In this document: positions 50,153 to 59,300 of the stretch, in pieces
How the letters are laid out: each line of letters opens with the position of its first letter
How positions within the stretch are numbered: the first letter of the stretch is position 1
Assembly: GCF_041925275.1 (NCBI RefSeq)
Contig: NZ_JBHEUZ010000002.1
Span: 124,001 to 188,000 of the forward strand
DNA from: Parapedobacter pyrenivorans_A
Lineage (GTDB): Bacteria; Bacteroidota; Bacteroidia; Sphingobacteriales; Sphingobacteriaceae
Direction: 5' to 3'
Length of the DNA stretch: 64,000 nucleotides
Translations under genes and position numbers: made by a program
The notes under the pieces: model-generated
Told to the model about the DNA's origin: nothing
Seen by the model: only the letters and a program-made list of their open reading frames with translations
The model's database searches: none

Positions 50153-52204
50153 ATGAACATACGCAATAAAATACTAGTGTGTACACTCGCCGTGGCGGCA
50201 ACGCTGGCCACGTCCTGTGAAAAGTACCTGGATGTCTCTTCCGAATTGGCAGACAACCTCACCATCGACGAGGTCTTTGAAAATGCACAATATACCAAAC
50301 GCTGGCATGGCAACATTTTCAATTGCATCATCGAATATTCCGAAAATGCATCCACAGCCAATGCGATGAGCAATCCTTGGTCTGCCATTTCGGGCGAATT
50401 GGTCTGTAATTTTGCCCGGAACATCATGGTGTCCGGCTATACACCGGGCAATGCGGGTTACCACCGTTGGGCCACGCAGTACCAGTATATCCGGCAGGCC
50501 TTAATTTTCCTGCAACGGGCCCATGCCATTAGCGGTTCTGGCAACAATGCCATTCCCGAGGATGAAATAAACCGAATGAAGGATGAAGCCCGGTTTCTCA
50601 TTGCCTACTCATATTTCACCCTGCTCGAACTCTACGGTCCCGTACCGCTGGTAGCCGAGCTTGCTGATCCCGAGGATCAAGCCATGGACTATGCCCGTGC
50701 GCCCATGGACGAGGTAATCAATTATATCGACGGCTTGCTGGGCGAGGTCATTTCGGCCAAAAACCTGCCGAATACGATCAGAAGTGCGAATGGGGCATAT
50801 AACACCGGCGAAATGGTGCGGCCCACCTTGGTGGCGGCTTACGCGCTCCGGGCAAAGCTTTGGGTGTATGCTGCGTCCAAACTGTTCAACGGCGGGTTTG
50901 CCGAAAGCCTCTCCGTTACCAATAACGATGGGACACGCCTGTTTCCAGACTACAATCCTGCAAAATGGGAAACTGCCAAAACACGACTGGAAGAGTTCAT
51001 CGGCTACGCCCATGGCCTTGGCCATAAATTGCACATAGAATACACGGCAGACACGGAAAATCCCGGCATGCAAATCGTCGACCCGCACGAGTCTGTTTAC
51101 CAGGTGTTCCAGAAATACAACGATGAAATTATCTGGGCCACGGCCTACAATGATTACAGCAACCCGAATGCGCAGGAGCGCCGCTCAAACCCGGTCGACC
51201 TATATCCGAGTCCAACCAACTTCGCCAATATCGGCATATCACAGGGGGCAGTCGACGCCTTCTTTATGGACAACGGACTCACGATCTACGATCATGGTGC
51301 CGGTTACAACGAAGGCGGTTTTTCTAGCGTAAACAACCCGACCCACGTTGCCAATCACGCGGATGCCGATGTTTTCAATATGTATGCCCACCGGGAACCC
51401 CGGTTCTATGCCGCCGTAGGCTACAATGGCAAGAGCTGGCACATCCATGCCAATGAGCACAACAACCCGAATGGTGTTTATCGCCAATGGTTCGGACGCG
51501 GCAAACCGTCGGGCATCGCTGGCGGCGAAAACTGGCCGCGGGCAGGCTACCTGTTCTATAAGTTCAAGCACCGCCGTATTGCGCAGGGGCGTACGTCAAT
51601 CACGGTAGGCGGAACGGCCTATACGGTATATACCTCCTGGGCACGGCCATCCATCCTCTTCCGGCTGGCGGACTTTTATCTATATTATGCCGAAGTGTTG
51701 AATGAACTCAACCCCAACGATTCGAGGATCATTGAATACATCGACAAAGTAAGGGAACGCGCGGGTATAGCGGGCTACGCCGAACTGGACACCGACGGTA
51801 TGAAGACCGGTGTGATCGGAAATAAGGAAGCGCAGTTCAAGGCCATCGTTCAGGAACGGCGTGCGGAACTGGTAGGCGAGGGGCAGCGCTGGTTTGACAT
51901 GCGGCGGTGGATGATTGCCGACCCCGCAGCGGATAACCAGCCGGACAAGGGTGGTGTAGACGGCGACATGACACGCATGAGCGGCATGAATATGAACGGG
52001 TTTGACAATGTGCCGATGACCATTGGCGCTACGGAAACCAGCACCCGCGCGTTGGGCGATCCCGATTCATTCTACCAGCGTGTAGCGCTGGAAAACCGCC
52101 GTTGGGTGAAGCAATATTACTGGTACCCCGTTCCACAGAACGAAATCAACAAAAGCCGTGCGCACCTGCTGGTGCAGAACCCCTTGTGGGCCGGAGCTGA
52201 GTAA
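50153..52204 (+). CDS. SusD/RagB-family lipoprotein, unusually long (second PUL)
   Basis: A 683-residue lipoprotein (LATSC), against about 450-600 for most SusD proteins. SusD elements are present: MKDEARFLIAYSYFTLLELYGP, the FRLADFYLYYAEVLNELN helix, QERRAELVGEGQRWFDMRRW, and the C-terminal LLVQNPLW. The extra length lies mainly in the middle (about 240-480) and near the C-terminus, where surface loops usually contact the ligand. A larger or branched ligand is possible. Ends with a hairpin terminator just downstream. Confidence 0.92.
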   Translation: MNIRNKILVCTLAVAATLATSCEKYLDVSSELADNLTIDEVFENAQYTKRWHGNIFNCIIEYSENASTANAMSNPWSAISGELVCNFARNIMVSGYTPGNAGYHRWATQYQYIRQALIFLQRAHAISGSGNNAIPEDEINRMKDEARFLIAYSYFTLLELYGPVPLVAELADPEDQAMDYARAPMDEVINYIDGLLGEVISAKNLPNTIRSANGAYNTGEMVRPTLVAAYALRAKLWVYAASKLFNGGFAESLSVTNNDGTRLFPDYNPAKWETAKTRLEEFIGYAHGLGHKLHIEYTADTENPGMQIVDPHESVYQVFQKYNDEIIWATAYNDYSNPNAQERRSNPVDLYPSPTNFANIGISQGAVDAFFMDNGLTIYDHGAGYNEGGFSSVNNPTHVANHADADVFNMYAHREPRFYAAVGYNGKSWHIHANEHNNPNGVYRQWFGRGKPSGIAGGENWPRAGYLFYKFKHRRIAQGRTSITVGGTAYTVYTSWARPSILFRLADFYLYYAEVLNELNPNDSRIIEYIDKVRERAGIAGYAELDTDGMKTGVIGNKEAQFKAIVQERRAELVGEGQRWFDMRRWMIADPAADNQPDKGGVDGDMTRMSGMNMNGFDNVPMTIGATETSTRALGDPDSFYQRVALENRRWVKQYYWYPVPQNEINKSRAHLLVQNPLWAGAE

Positions 52205-52227
52205 TAACGGATTCATGTTCTTTCATT

Positions 52228-52277
52228 AAGGTAATCCCGGGCGTGGCGGATATACAATGCTGCTCCGGGATTACCTT
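52228..52277 (+). terminator. Terminator-like hairpin after the SusD gene
   Basis: A perfect 13-base stem, AAGGTAATCCCGG (52228-52240) and CCGGGATTACCTT (52265-52277), with a 24-base loop. The following bases are TCGATAAAGG, not a T-run. It suggests that the ThuA genes belong to a separate or weakly linked transcript. Confidence 0.6.
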
Positions 52278-52415
52278 TCGATAAAGGAAGAGGCCATTCA
52301 GTGGTTGCCTGAACGATACGTACCCCTATGTTAAGCGATTATTACTCGTTATGCTGGCATGTATCGCGTATCTTTGTTAAGATTACCACGTGAGCCCAAT
52401 TATAATTGCTATAAA

Positions 52416-53237
52416 ATGACGGTTTGTTTCACACAGACGGAATGCCTAAAAACAGCCATCAAGGTTTTCCTTGGGCTTTTTATTATAATCGGGAGCGTAA
52501 TCCATCCGGAACAGATCCATGCCCAGGCCAAGCAACAAAGGAAAATACTCCTATTGACCGAGCGTGGCGGACAGCATGAAGGGTTCGTCATCGCTGCCCT
52601 CCGGTGGCTGGATAGCCTTGCGCTGGTTCAGGACTTGAAACTAACCACCATCAACCGCCCTGATGGCATAACGACTGCGTTCCTCGCCGATTACGATGTG
52701 TTCGTCCAACTTGATTTCCCGCCCTATACGTGGCCCAAGGAAGCCGAAGATGCCTTCGAGCGCTACATCGAAAGCGGTACCGGTGGCTGGATAGGCTTCC
52801 ACCACGCCACATTATTGGGCGATTTCGACGGCTACCCCCTATGGCAGTGGTTTGCTGATTTCATGGGGGGCATCCGGTTTAAAAATTATATCGCTTCGCT
52901 AGCAACGGGTACCGTGTGGGTCGAAGACCAAACGCACCCCGTTATGCGGGGAGTACCTATTCGGTTTGACATCCCAGACGAAGAGTGGTATACATTTGAC
53001 CGAAGCCCCCGTCCGAACGTAAAGGTGCTGGCGGCGGTCGACGAAGCCAGCTACGATCCCCCTTCCGACAACACCATGGGCGACCATCCGGTGGTATGGA
53101 CGAACGAACACATGAAGGCACGTAACGTATATTTCCTGATGGGGCACCACGGCGGTCTTTTCCGCTCGGCTGCGTTTATGCGCATGTTCGAAAATGCACT
53201 CCTTTGGACCTCCTCCCACGATGATAACGAGAACTAA
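52416..53237 (+). CDS. ThuA-like domain protein 1
   Basis: A 273-residue predicted exported protein. After the signal segment (FLGLFIIIGSVIHPEQIHAQA) it has the ThuA glutamine-amidotransferase-like fold: KILLLTERGGQHEGFV, DYDVFVQLDFPPYTW, GGWIGFHHATLLGDFDGYPLWQWFADFMGG, then THPVMRGVP and DDPVVW-like DHPVVWTNEH. ThuA proteins recur in sugar-utilisation loci, but their chemistry is not settled. A cysteine nucleophile of true glutamine amidotransferases is absent (IGFHHA here). The ATG at 52416 fits a signal peptide. One base separates its stop from the second copy. Confidence 0.85.
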   Translation: MTVCFTQTECLKTAIKVFLGLFIIIGSVIHPEQIHAQAKQQRKILLLTERGGQHEGFVIAALRWLDSLALVQDLKLTTINRPDGITTAFLADYDVFVQLDFPPYTWPKEAEDAFERYIESGTGGWIGFHHATLLGDFDGYPLWQWFADFMGGIRFKNYIASLATGTVWVEDQTHPVMRGVPIRFDIPDEEWYTFDRSPRPNVKVLAAVDEASYDPPSDNTMGDHPVVWTNEHMKARNVYFLMGHHGGLFRSAAFMRMFENALLWTSSHDDNEN

Positions 53238-53238
53238 T

Positions 53239-54042
53239 ATGAAAACACATCCCCTTTTCGTGCTCGGGCGCCTTTGGTTGGCTGCCTGCATGCTATGGTT
53301 ACCTGCCCTTTGCCTAGCCCAATTCCCACGTTTTAAGGTACTGGCATTCTACAATAAACAGGTGGAACCAGCCCATGTGGATTTTGCGGAAGATGCCATC
53401 CGCTTTTTCAAGGACCTAACCATTGGCAATGGTTTTGTCTTTGACACCACCAGCAACATGGCCGACCTCAACGATGCGAAACTGGCGGGATACCAATTAG
53501 TGATGATGCTCAATGATGTTCCCCACGGCGGCGAGCAGCGGGCAGCTTTCCAAAGGTACATGGAAAACGGTGGCGGTTGGTATGGCTTCCATGTTGCCGC
53601 CTATAACGACCGCAATACCGATTGGCCCTGGTTTGTGGATTTTCTAGGGGGCGGTGTTTTCCATCGTAATAACTGGCCACCCATGCCAGCCAAACTGGTG
53701 GTAGATACGCATGACCATCCGGTGACCCGGGGACTGCCAGACTCGTTTGTCGCGCCCATCAATGAATGGTACCAGTGGAAACCCAGCCCGCGCGAGCGGA
53801 GCGATGTCCGTGTACTGCTGTCTTTAGCTCGTGAAAACTATCCCTTCGGCCTGAAGGATATCATCCCGGGAGGCGATACGCCGGTGGTGTGGACGAATAC
53901 CAACTACCGGATGATTTACCTCAATATGGGCCATGGACACGCTATCTTTGGCGACGCGACGCAAAACAAGCTTTTTATCGACGCCTTGCGCTGGGTAATA
54001 GCGAGTGACAAAAAGGGAAATGTGTTTGGCGATGCAGAATAA
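53239..54042 (+). CDS. ThuA-like domain protein 2
   Basis: A 267-residue exported protein (LAACMLWLPALCLAQ) of the same family as its neighbour: FKVLAFYNKQVEPAHVDF, GGWYGFHVAAYNDRNTDWPWFVDFLGGG, HDHPVTRGLP, DTPVVWTN, and MGHGHAIFGDATQNKLFIDALRW. The two copies differ in most positions, so this is an old duplication or two subfamilies acting together. Overlaps the start of the next gene by 11 bases. Confidence 0.85.
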   Translation: MKTHPLFVLGRLWLAACMLWLPALCLAQFPRFKVLAFYNKQVEPAHVDFAEDAIRFFKDLTIGNGFVFDTTSNMADLNDAKLAGYQLVMMLNDVPHGGEQRAAFQRYMENGGGWYGFHVAAYNDRNTDWPWFVDFLGGGVFHRNNWPPMPAKLVVDTHDHPVTRGLPDSFVAPINEWYQWKPSPRERSDVRVLLSLARENYPFGLKDIIPGGDTPVVWTNTNYRMIYLNMGHGHAIFGDATQNKLFIDALRWVIASDKKGNVFGDAE

Positions 54043-55216
54043 CCGGCTATATTCCGTGGATGTGATGCGTGGGCTGACGTTGTTTCTCATGCTGTTTGTC
54101 AATGACCTGTACATGCCCGGCGTGCCCCAATGGCTGGGGCATACCGAAGCTTCTTATGATGGCATGGGGTTGGCCGACTGGGTATTTCCCGGATTCCTGT
54201 TTATGGTAGGCCTGGCGGTGCCGTTTGCCGTATCCTCGCGCAGAAAAAAAGGTGAGTCGGATGGCGCGATTGCGCGTCACGTCGTCCTGCGTACCGCCAG
54301 CTTGCTCTTCATCGGGATACTTATTCTAAACGTGGGCCAACTTAATTCCGAGCTCAGCGGGATAGACCGTAGTTGGTGGGCACTGGCCATGTATGTGGCT
54401 GTATTCCTGATCTGGAACCGGTATTCGCAAGGCGGCAGGTGGCGGTATGGGGTCATCGCCTTGAAAGTTTTAGGCGTGGCGATACTGACATGGTTGCTGG
54501 TCATCTTCCGCGCCGGGGAGGCTGGCAGCGAGCGTTGGCTAACCACCGGTTGGTGGGGTATCCTTGGCCTCATTGGCTGGGGCTATTTCGTGGCTGCACT
54601 TGGCTATCTCCTGGTCGGGAATCGCCTATGGGCATGCATGCTGCTGTGGCTACTGTTTATTGCGCTGAACATTGCCGACCAGTTGGGGCTGTTGGGCTTC
54701 TTCGATGTGTTGAGACCCGTCTTGGGTGTGGTCATTGGCGGTAATGTGCCTTCGATGGTATTGGCCGGACTGGTATGTGCGTTGCTGTTGCATCGGTATG
54801 GTGGCACTCCATGGTGGCAGGTCGGTATCGTCGCCGCCTTGGGCTTGGCATGTTTAGCGGCTGGTTTTCTATTGCGCGAGTGGTTTATTCTCTCCAAAAT
54901 CTATGGAACGCCCAGCTGGGCGATGGTATGCAATGGCATCAGTATGGTGGTGTTTGCCTTGCTGTTTGCCACTGCTGATGTCTTTGGGTACCGACGATGG
55001 GCGAACCTGTTTACCCTCGCTGGAAAAAATTCGCTGACCACCTACCTCGCGCCCGATGTTATTTACTATCTCTGCTGGGGCTTCAGTATTCCACTGTTTA
55101 TTTACAAACAAGCGGAGAGTCCGTGGCTGGCCATTGGAGGATCGCTATTGTGGGCAACAGCCATGATTTATTTTGCATATTTACTAACACGGATATCCAT
55201 CCGGCTTAAACTCTGA
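54032..55216 (+). CDS. DUF5009/NagX-like membrane acyltransferase family protein
   Basis: A 394-residue polytopic protein with about ten transmembrane segments. The start (RLYSVDVMRGLTLFLMLFVNDL, then ADWVFPGFLFMVGLAVPFA) is typical of the DUF5009 / heparan-alpha-glucosaminide N-acetyltransferase-like group, of which bacterial NagX members occur in amino-sugar loci. It may acetylate glucosamine residues of imported oligosaccharides at the inner membrane. The ATG at 54032 overlaps the end of ThuA 2, so translation is probably coupled. The frame extends nine codons further but without similarity. Confidence 0.82.
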   Translation: MQNNRLYSVDVMRGLTLFLMLFVNDLYMPGVPQWLGHTEASYDGMGLADWVFPGFLFMVGLAVPFAVSSRRKKGESDGAIARHVVLRTASLLFIGILILNVGQLNSELSGIDRSWWALAMYVAVFLIWNRYSQGGRWRYGVIALKVLGVAILTWLLVIFRAGEAGSERWLTTGWWGILGLIGWGYFVAALGYLLVGNRLWACMLLWLLFIALNIADQLGLLGFFDVLRPVLGVVIGGNVPSMVLAGLVCALLLHRYGGTPWWQVGIVAALGLACLAAGFLLREWFILSKIYGTPSWAMVCNGISMVVFALLFATADVFGYRRWANLFTLAGKNSLTTYLAPDVIYYLCWGFSIPLFIYKQAESPWLAIGGSLLWATAMIYFAYLLTRISIRLKL

Positions 55217-55311
55217 ACACGAAACGGGTGCTATTCGTTCTCTTCGGATATCTTACCCATCATGTTGTCGATTTGATCTCTCTGTACATCAACCGGCCGC
55301 GCTTAACGGGT

Positions 55312-56382
55312 TTATTGCAACGGGAAAAGTGCTTTGAAACACGTCACCTCACTTTCTTCGCTGGCCGGTTCTTCACTGTAAAATTCATCCAGGAATGCGC
55401 CGGCACCGCGCCATACCGTTTGCATCATCCCTTGGTAGCGCGGAGCCATCTCATCGGTAGCGTACTGCTTGAAACGAATCATATCTTGTAATTGCGCGGT
55501 GGCCACCTCACCTTTCCGCCAGGGACACGTAACGACGGAAAATCCTTTCATCGCAAAGTATACCGCGGTTTGCACTGGCTGATCGTAGTGCCAATCGCAG
55601 ACCATCACGTCTTTGCCGATGAGGTCTACAGCACGGTGGGTATTGTTCATGCTGGCTTCCCACATGCCAATGCCTGTGGTTTTGCCGTCAATAAGGCGGT
55701 CGCCCCAAATCCAAAGCTGGCGATCGTGCTGCGCTAAATGGGAGGAAATCTTGTTCACTTCATTGGCAAACAGTTCGGCCTTATCGTGTCCGGCACAGCG
55801 TGCACAACTGTCGTGGCCAATGTAAAAGACTTCGTCCATACCCGCATGGAAAGCGTCCGCCTCAAAGACCTCGCAGATTTCATCCACGAGGTCGAAAACC
55901 ACCTCGTGCACGTCGGGATGCAGCGGGCAGTAGCTTTTGCAATACAGACCATCGGGGTTGGGCCAGGCGTATGCTTCGGGCATCTGCACGTGGGGTGTTT
56001 CGTCAAATTGTGGATAGACTTCGAGCAATTTTCCCACTTGTCCCGCCCACGACTGATGGCCTAACAGGTTAATCTGCGGGATAATCCGTATGTGGTGTTT
56101 CCGACAGATGGCAACCAATTGTTTCACTTCCCTTTGGGATAGTGGGTTGTCACCCCGGAGTTCGGGCCGGCTCTCGAATGCATAATTGTGGTCTACCCGG
56201 AGCACCAGGGTATTGATGCCCCGCGGCGCCAGCTCCTCGTCGATGAATCTAACAAAGTCGTTTAACCGCTCCGGGCTCGGCGCTGCGATGCAAAAGCCGC
56301 GGACGGCAAGTTCGGATTGGCCTACGGCAAGATGGCAGGCAAATAGTACCAAGAGTGCGGTGATGTGATAACGTGTGTTCAT
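55312..56382 (-). CDS. GH20-like beta-N-acetylhexosaminidase catalytic-domain protein
   Basis: A 356-residue secreted protein (signal ending LAVGQ) with a TIM-barrel of GH20 type: GINTLVLRVDHNYAF, HIRIIPQINLLGHQSW, and the catalytic Asp-Glu pair in FHAGMDEVFYIG (Asp183, Glu184). The usual GGDE is GMDE here. It is shorter than most hexosaminidases and lacks the N-terminal GH20b domain. Substrate-assisted cleavage of a terminal HexNAc is expected. It lies 2 bases after the hybrid regulator and is the last gene of that leftward operon. Confidence 0.83.
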   Translation of the reverse strand: MNTRYHITALLVLFACHLAVGQSELAVRGFCIAAPSPERLNDFVRFIDEELAPRGINTLVLRVDHNYAFESRPELRGDNPLSQREVKQLVAICRKHHIRIIPQINLLGHQSWAGQVGKLLEVYPQFDETPHVQMPEAYAWPNPDGLYCKSYCPLHPDVHEVVFDLVDEICEVFEADAFHAGMDEVFYIGHDSCARCAGHDKAELFANEVNKISSHLAQHDRQLWIWGDRLIDGKTTGIGMWEASMNNTHRAVDLIGKDVMVCDWHYDQPVQTAVYFAMKGFSVVTCPWRKGEVATAQLQDMIRFKQYATDEMAPRYQGMMQTVWRGAGAFLDEFYSEEPASEESEVTCFKALFPLQ

Positions 56383-56384
56383 GG

Positions 56385-59300
56385 TTAAAATGAGTTGATT
56401 TTCTGCGCCAGTACATCCCGCTGCTCGGTTTCATCCAGCGCAGTGTAGGCTGTTGGCGACTTGCCAAAATAACTTTTGAATGTTTTGCCGAAATATTTCG
56501 GGTCGCTGAACCCGACCTGGTACGCCACTTCGCTTACGGATAGCTGTCCCTGCGTAAGGAGATGGGCCGCCTTTTTCAGCCGGAGTACGTTGATGAGTTC
56601 AATCACGCTGAGATCGGTCATCTGCTTCAGCTTGCGGTAAAGCACGGGCCGGCTCATACCCAGTTCGCTGGCCAGCGTATTGACGTTGAACTGTGTTTCC
56701 GCTAGGTTATTTTCAATTAACGTTACCACACTCACCAGAAATTGCTGCTCAGCGTCGGGCCCGTTTACAACTTGCTGTGGGGTAAGCACGTAATCCCGGA
56801 TGAATTTCTTCCGGAAGCGCTCCCGAGCCGCTAAACTATTGCGGATCTTGAGCGAAAGCACGTCGAGGTGGAACGGCTTGGTGATGTAATCGTCGCTCCC
56901 GAGTTGGAGCCCTTCGATTACATTCTCCATGGACGTGCGGGCGGTAAGCAACAGCACGGGGATGTGGTTGGTATCCATATGCTGTTTGATGTTTTTCAGC
57001 AACGAGATTCCATCAGCCACTGGCATCATGATGTCCGTAATCACGAGGTCGGGCAGCTTGGTTTGTACCAGTACCCATCCTTCAACGCCATCGGCGGCCT
57101 CCCACACGGTGTATTGATCGCGGAGGTGATTAACGATGAATGTGCGGATGTCGGCATTGTCTTCTACCACCAGTACGACGGGGCGCTGCAGGTCGATAGC
57201 GCGTTCCTCGGTAGCGGTATGATCAATCGTGGCATCGTACAGCGGCTCGTTGGCCGGGATAGCCGAGGCGACGTGGGACGTTTCTTTTCCGTCGTTACCA
57301 ACGAGGTCCGTGTGCCTGTAATGCGCGTTGCCCAGCGGCAACTCCACCGTAAAGCACGTGTACGTGGGCCGGTGTTGGCCATCGTAGCTGGTTACATTAA
57401 TTTCACCGCCATGCATTTCCGTTAGGTTCTTTGCCAGGGCCAGTCCGATGCCTGATCCGAGGTTACCCCGATGTTGCTCACTGCCATGATGGAGCTGGTA
57501 ATAGAACTCGAAGATAGACAGGAGTTTGTCGGCAGGTATCCCTTTGCCATTATCCCAGATCGTTACGATCACCGACCCTTCGGGGTAACGGACCGACGAC
57601 TCCATCTTCTCGACGCTTACGCGCACACTACCCCCGATTGGCGCAAACTTAAAGGCATTGGATAGCAGGTTGTAGATCACTTTCTCAAACTGGTCGGCAT
57701 CAAACCAGGCCTCGATGGTTGCAGTAGGCTTGCTATACTCCAGGTGGATGTGTTGTTCTTCGGCGTAGTGTTGAAATTCATTGACAATCCGGTCGATGAA
57801 AGCGGTGAAATCATGGGGCGATACCGCTAGCTCAAAGCTACCGTTTTCTTGCTTCCTGAAATCAAGCAATTGGTTTACCAGGTTAAGCAACCGTAACGAG
57901 TTGTTTTTTACCGTTACCATCATGGTGCGTGCATGGCCGTCGAGGTTCATGTTGGCCAACAGGTGCTGCACGGGTGCCAGGATGAGGGTTAGGGGGGTGC
58001 GGAACTCGTGGGATATGCTGGTGAAAAAATTGAGTTTGATTTCGTTGATTTCCCGTTGCCGTTCGTTTTCAAGGTGTTCCAGTTCCAATTGGTGTTCGAG
58101 TCGGCTCCTAATTTTGGTAAACCGGACGACGATATAGAGGGCGGTCACTACCAACAACGTATAGATGAGGTACGCCCACCACGTCTTCCATAGCGGCGGC
58201 AAGATCTTGATGGTTAGCTTGGCGGGTATTTCACTCCATATCCCGTCGTTGCTGGAGCCGCGTGCCAACAGGGTATACGTACCCGCATGCAGGTTCGTAT
58301 AGGTGGCCGACGGTACGTTTACGTAGTTCCATTGGTCTTCCAAGCCGTCGAGGCGGTAAGCATATTCGTTCTTTTCGGGGAGCACATAATTAATCGCAGA
58401 AAACTCAACGGTGAAGATACGTTGCGAATGGCTAAGCACGATCGTGTCGGTGATGGAAACGGGCTTTTGCAGCACACTTCCCAGTCCAGGCGTAACGGGC
58501 TTATTGAATAGCCTGAAATCGGTGAAGAGGACCGGTGGGACGTAGCTGCTTGAGCTGAAATCATTCGGATTGAAAAGGGTAAGTCCGTGGGAACCACCGA
58601 ATATCAATTGGCCAGAAGCCGTGCGGCAATAAGCCCCGATGGAAAACTCGTTGCCACCGATGCCATCCTTGGTATTATACGATTTGATGGTGCCCGATTC
58701 GGGGTCGAACCGGCAAATCCCGTTATTGGTACTTAGCCAGAGGTGGCCTGCATCTTCCAGGATACCGAAGACGTTGTTGCCGGGCAGTCCGTCCTCCGCC
58801 GTTAGGTGGCTGAATGTTCCCGTATCGTAGTGGTACTGGTTCAAACCATTTTTAAAGGTGCCGAACCAAATGCGCCCCTTGCTGTCTTCGAAGATGCTGA
58901 TGATGATATCGCCGCTGATACTTTGGGAGTCGTCGAGCGAAAAGAAAAAAACTTCGAATCGATCCGAGCCCGGGCGCTTAAGGTTAAGCCCGTCTTCGGT
59001 GCCCACCCACAGGTTGCCGCGGCTATCGATGAAAACGGTGCGCACAAGGTCTGAGCTAAGGTGGTAGCGCCCGGTTTTGCCGGCACGGTAGCTTTCAAAT
59101 TGCATGGCGTCGCCGGCCTTCTTTACATTGAGCCCTCCGCCGTACGTACCGAACCATAGGTTGCCTCCGGTATCTCCTTTTATGGCATATACGTTATTGT
59201 TTGAGATGGAGTGGGAAACCGACGGATCGTGCCTGATGTGCTGGAACGTCCGGGTGCCTCTCCGGAGGAGGTTCAATCCCCCGGCGTAGGTGCCCACCCA

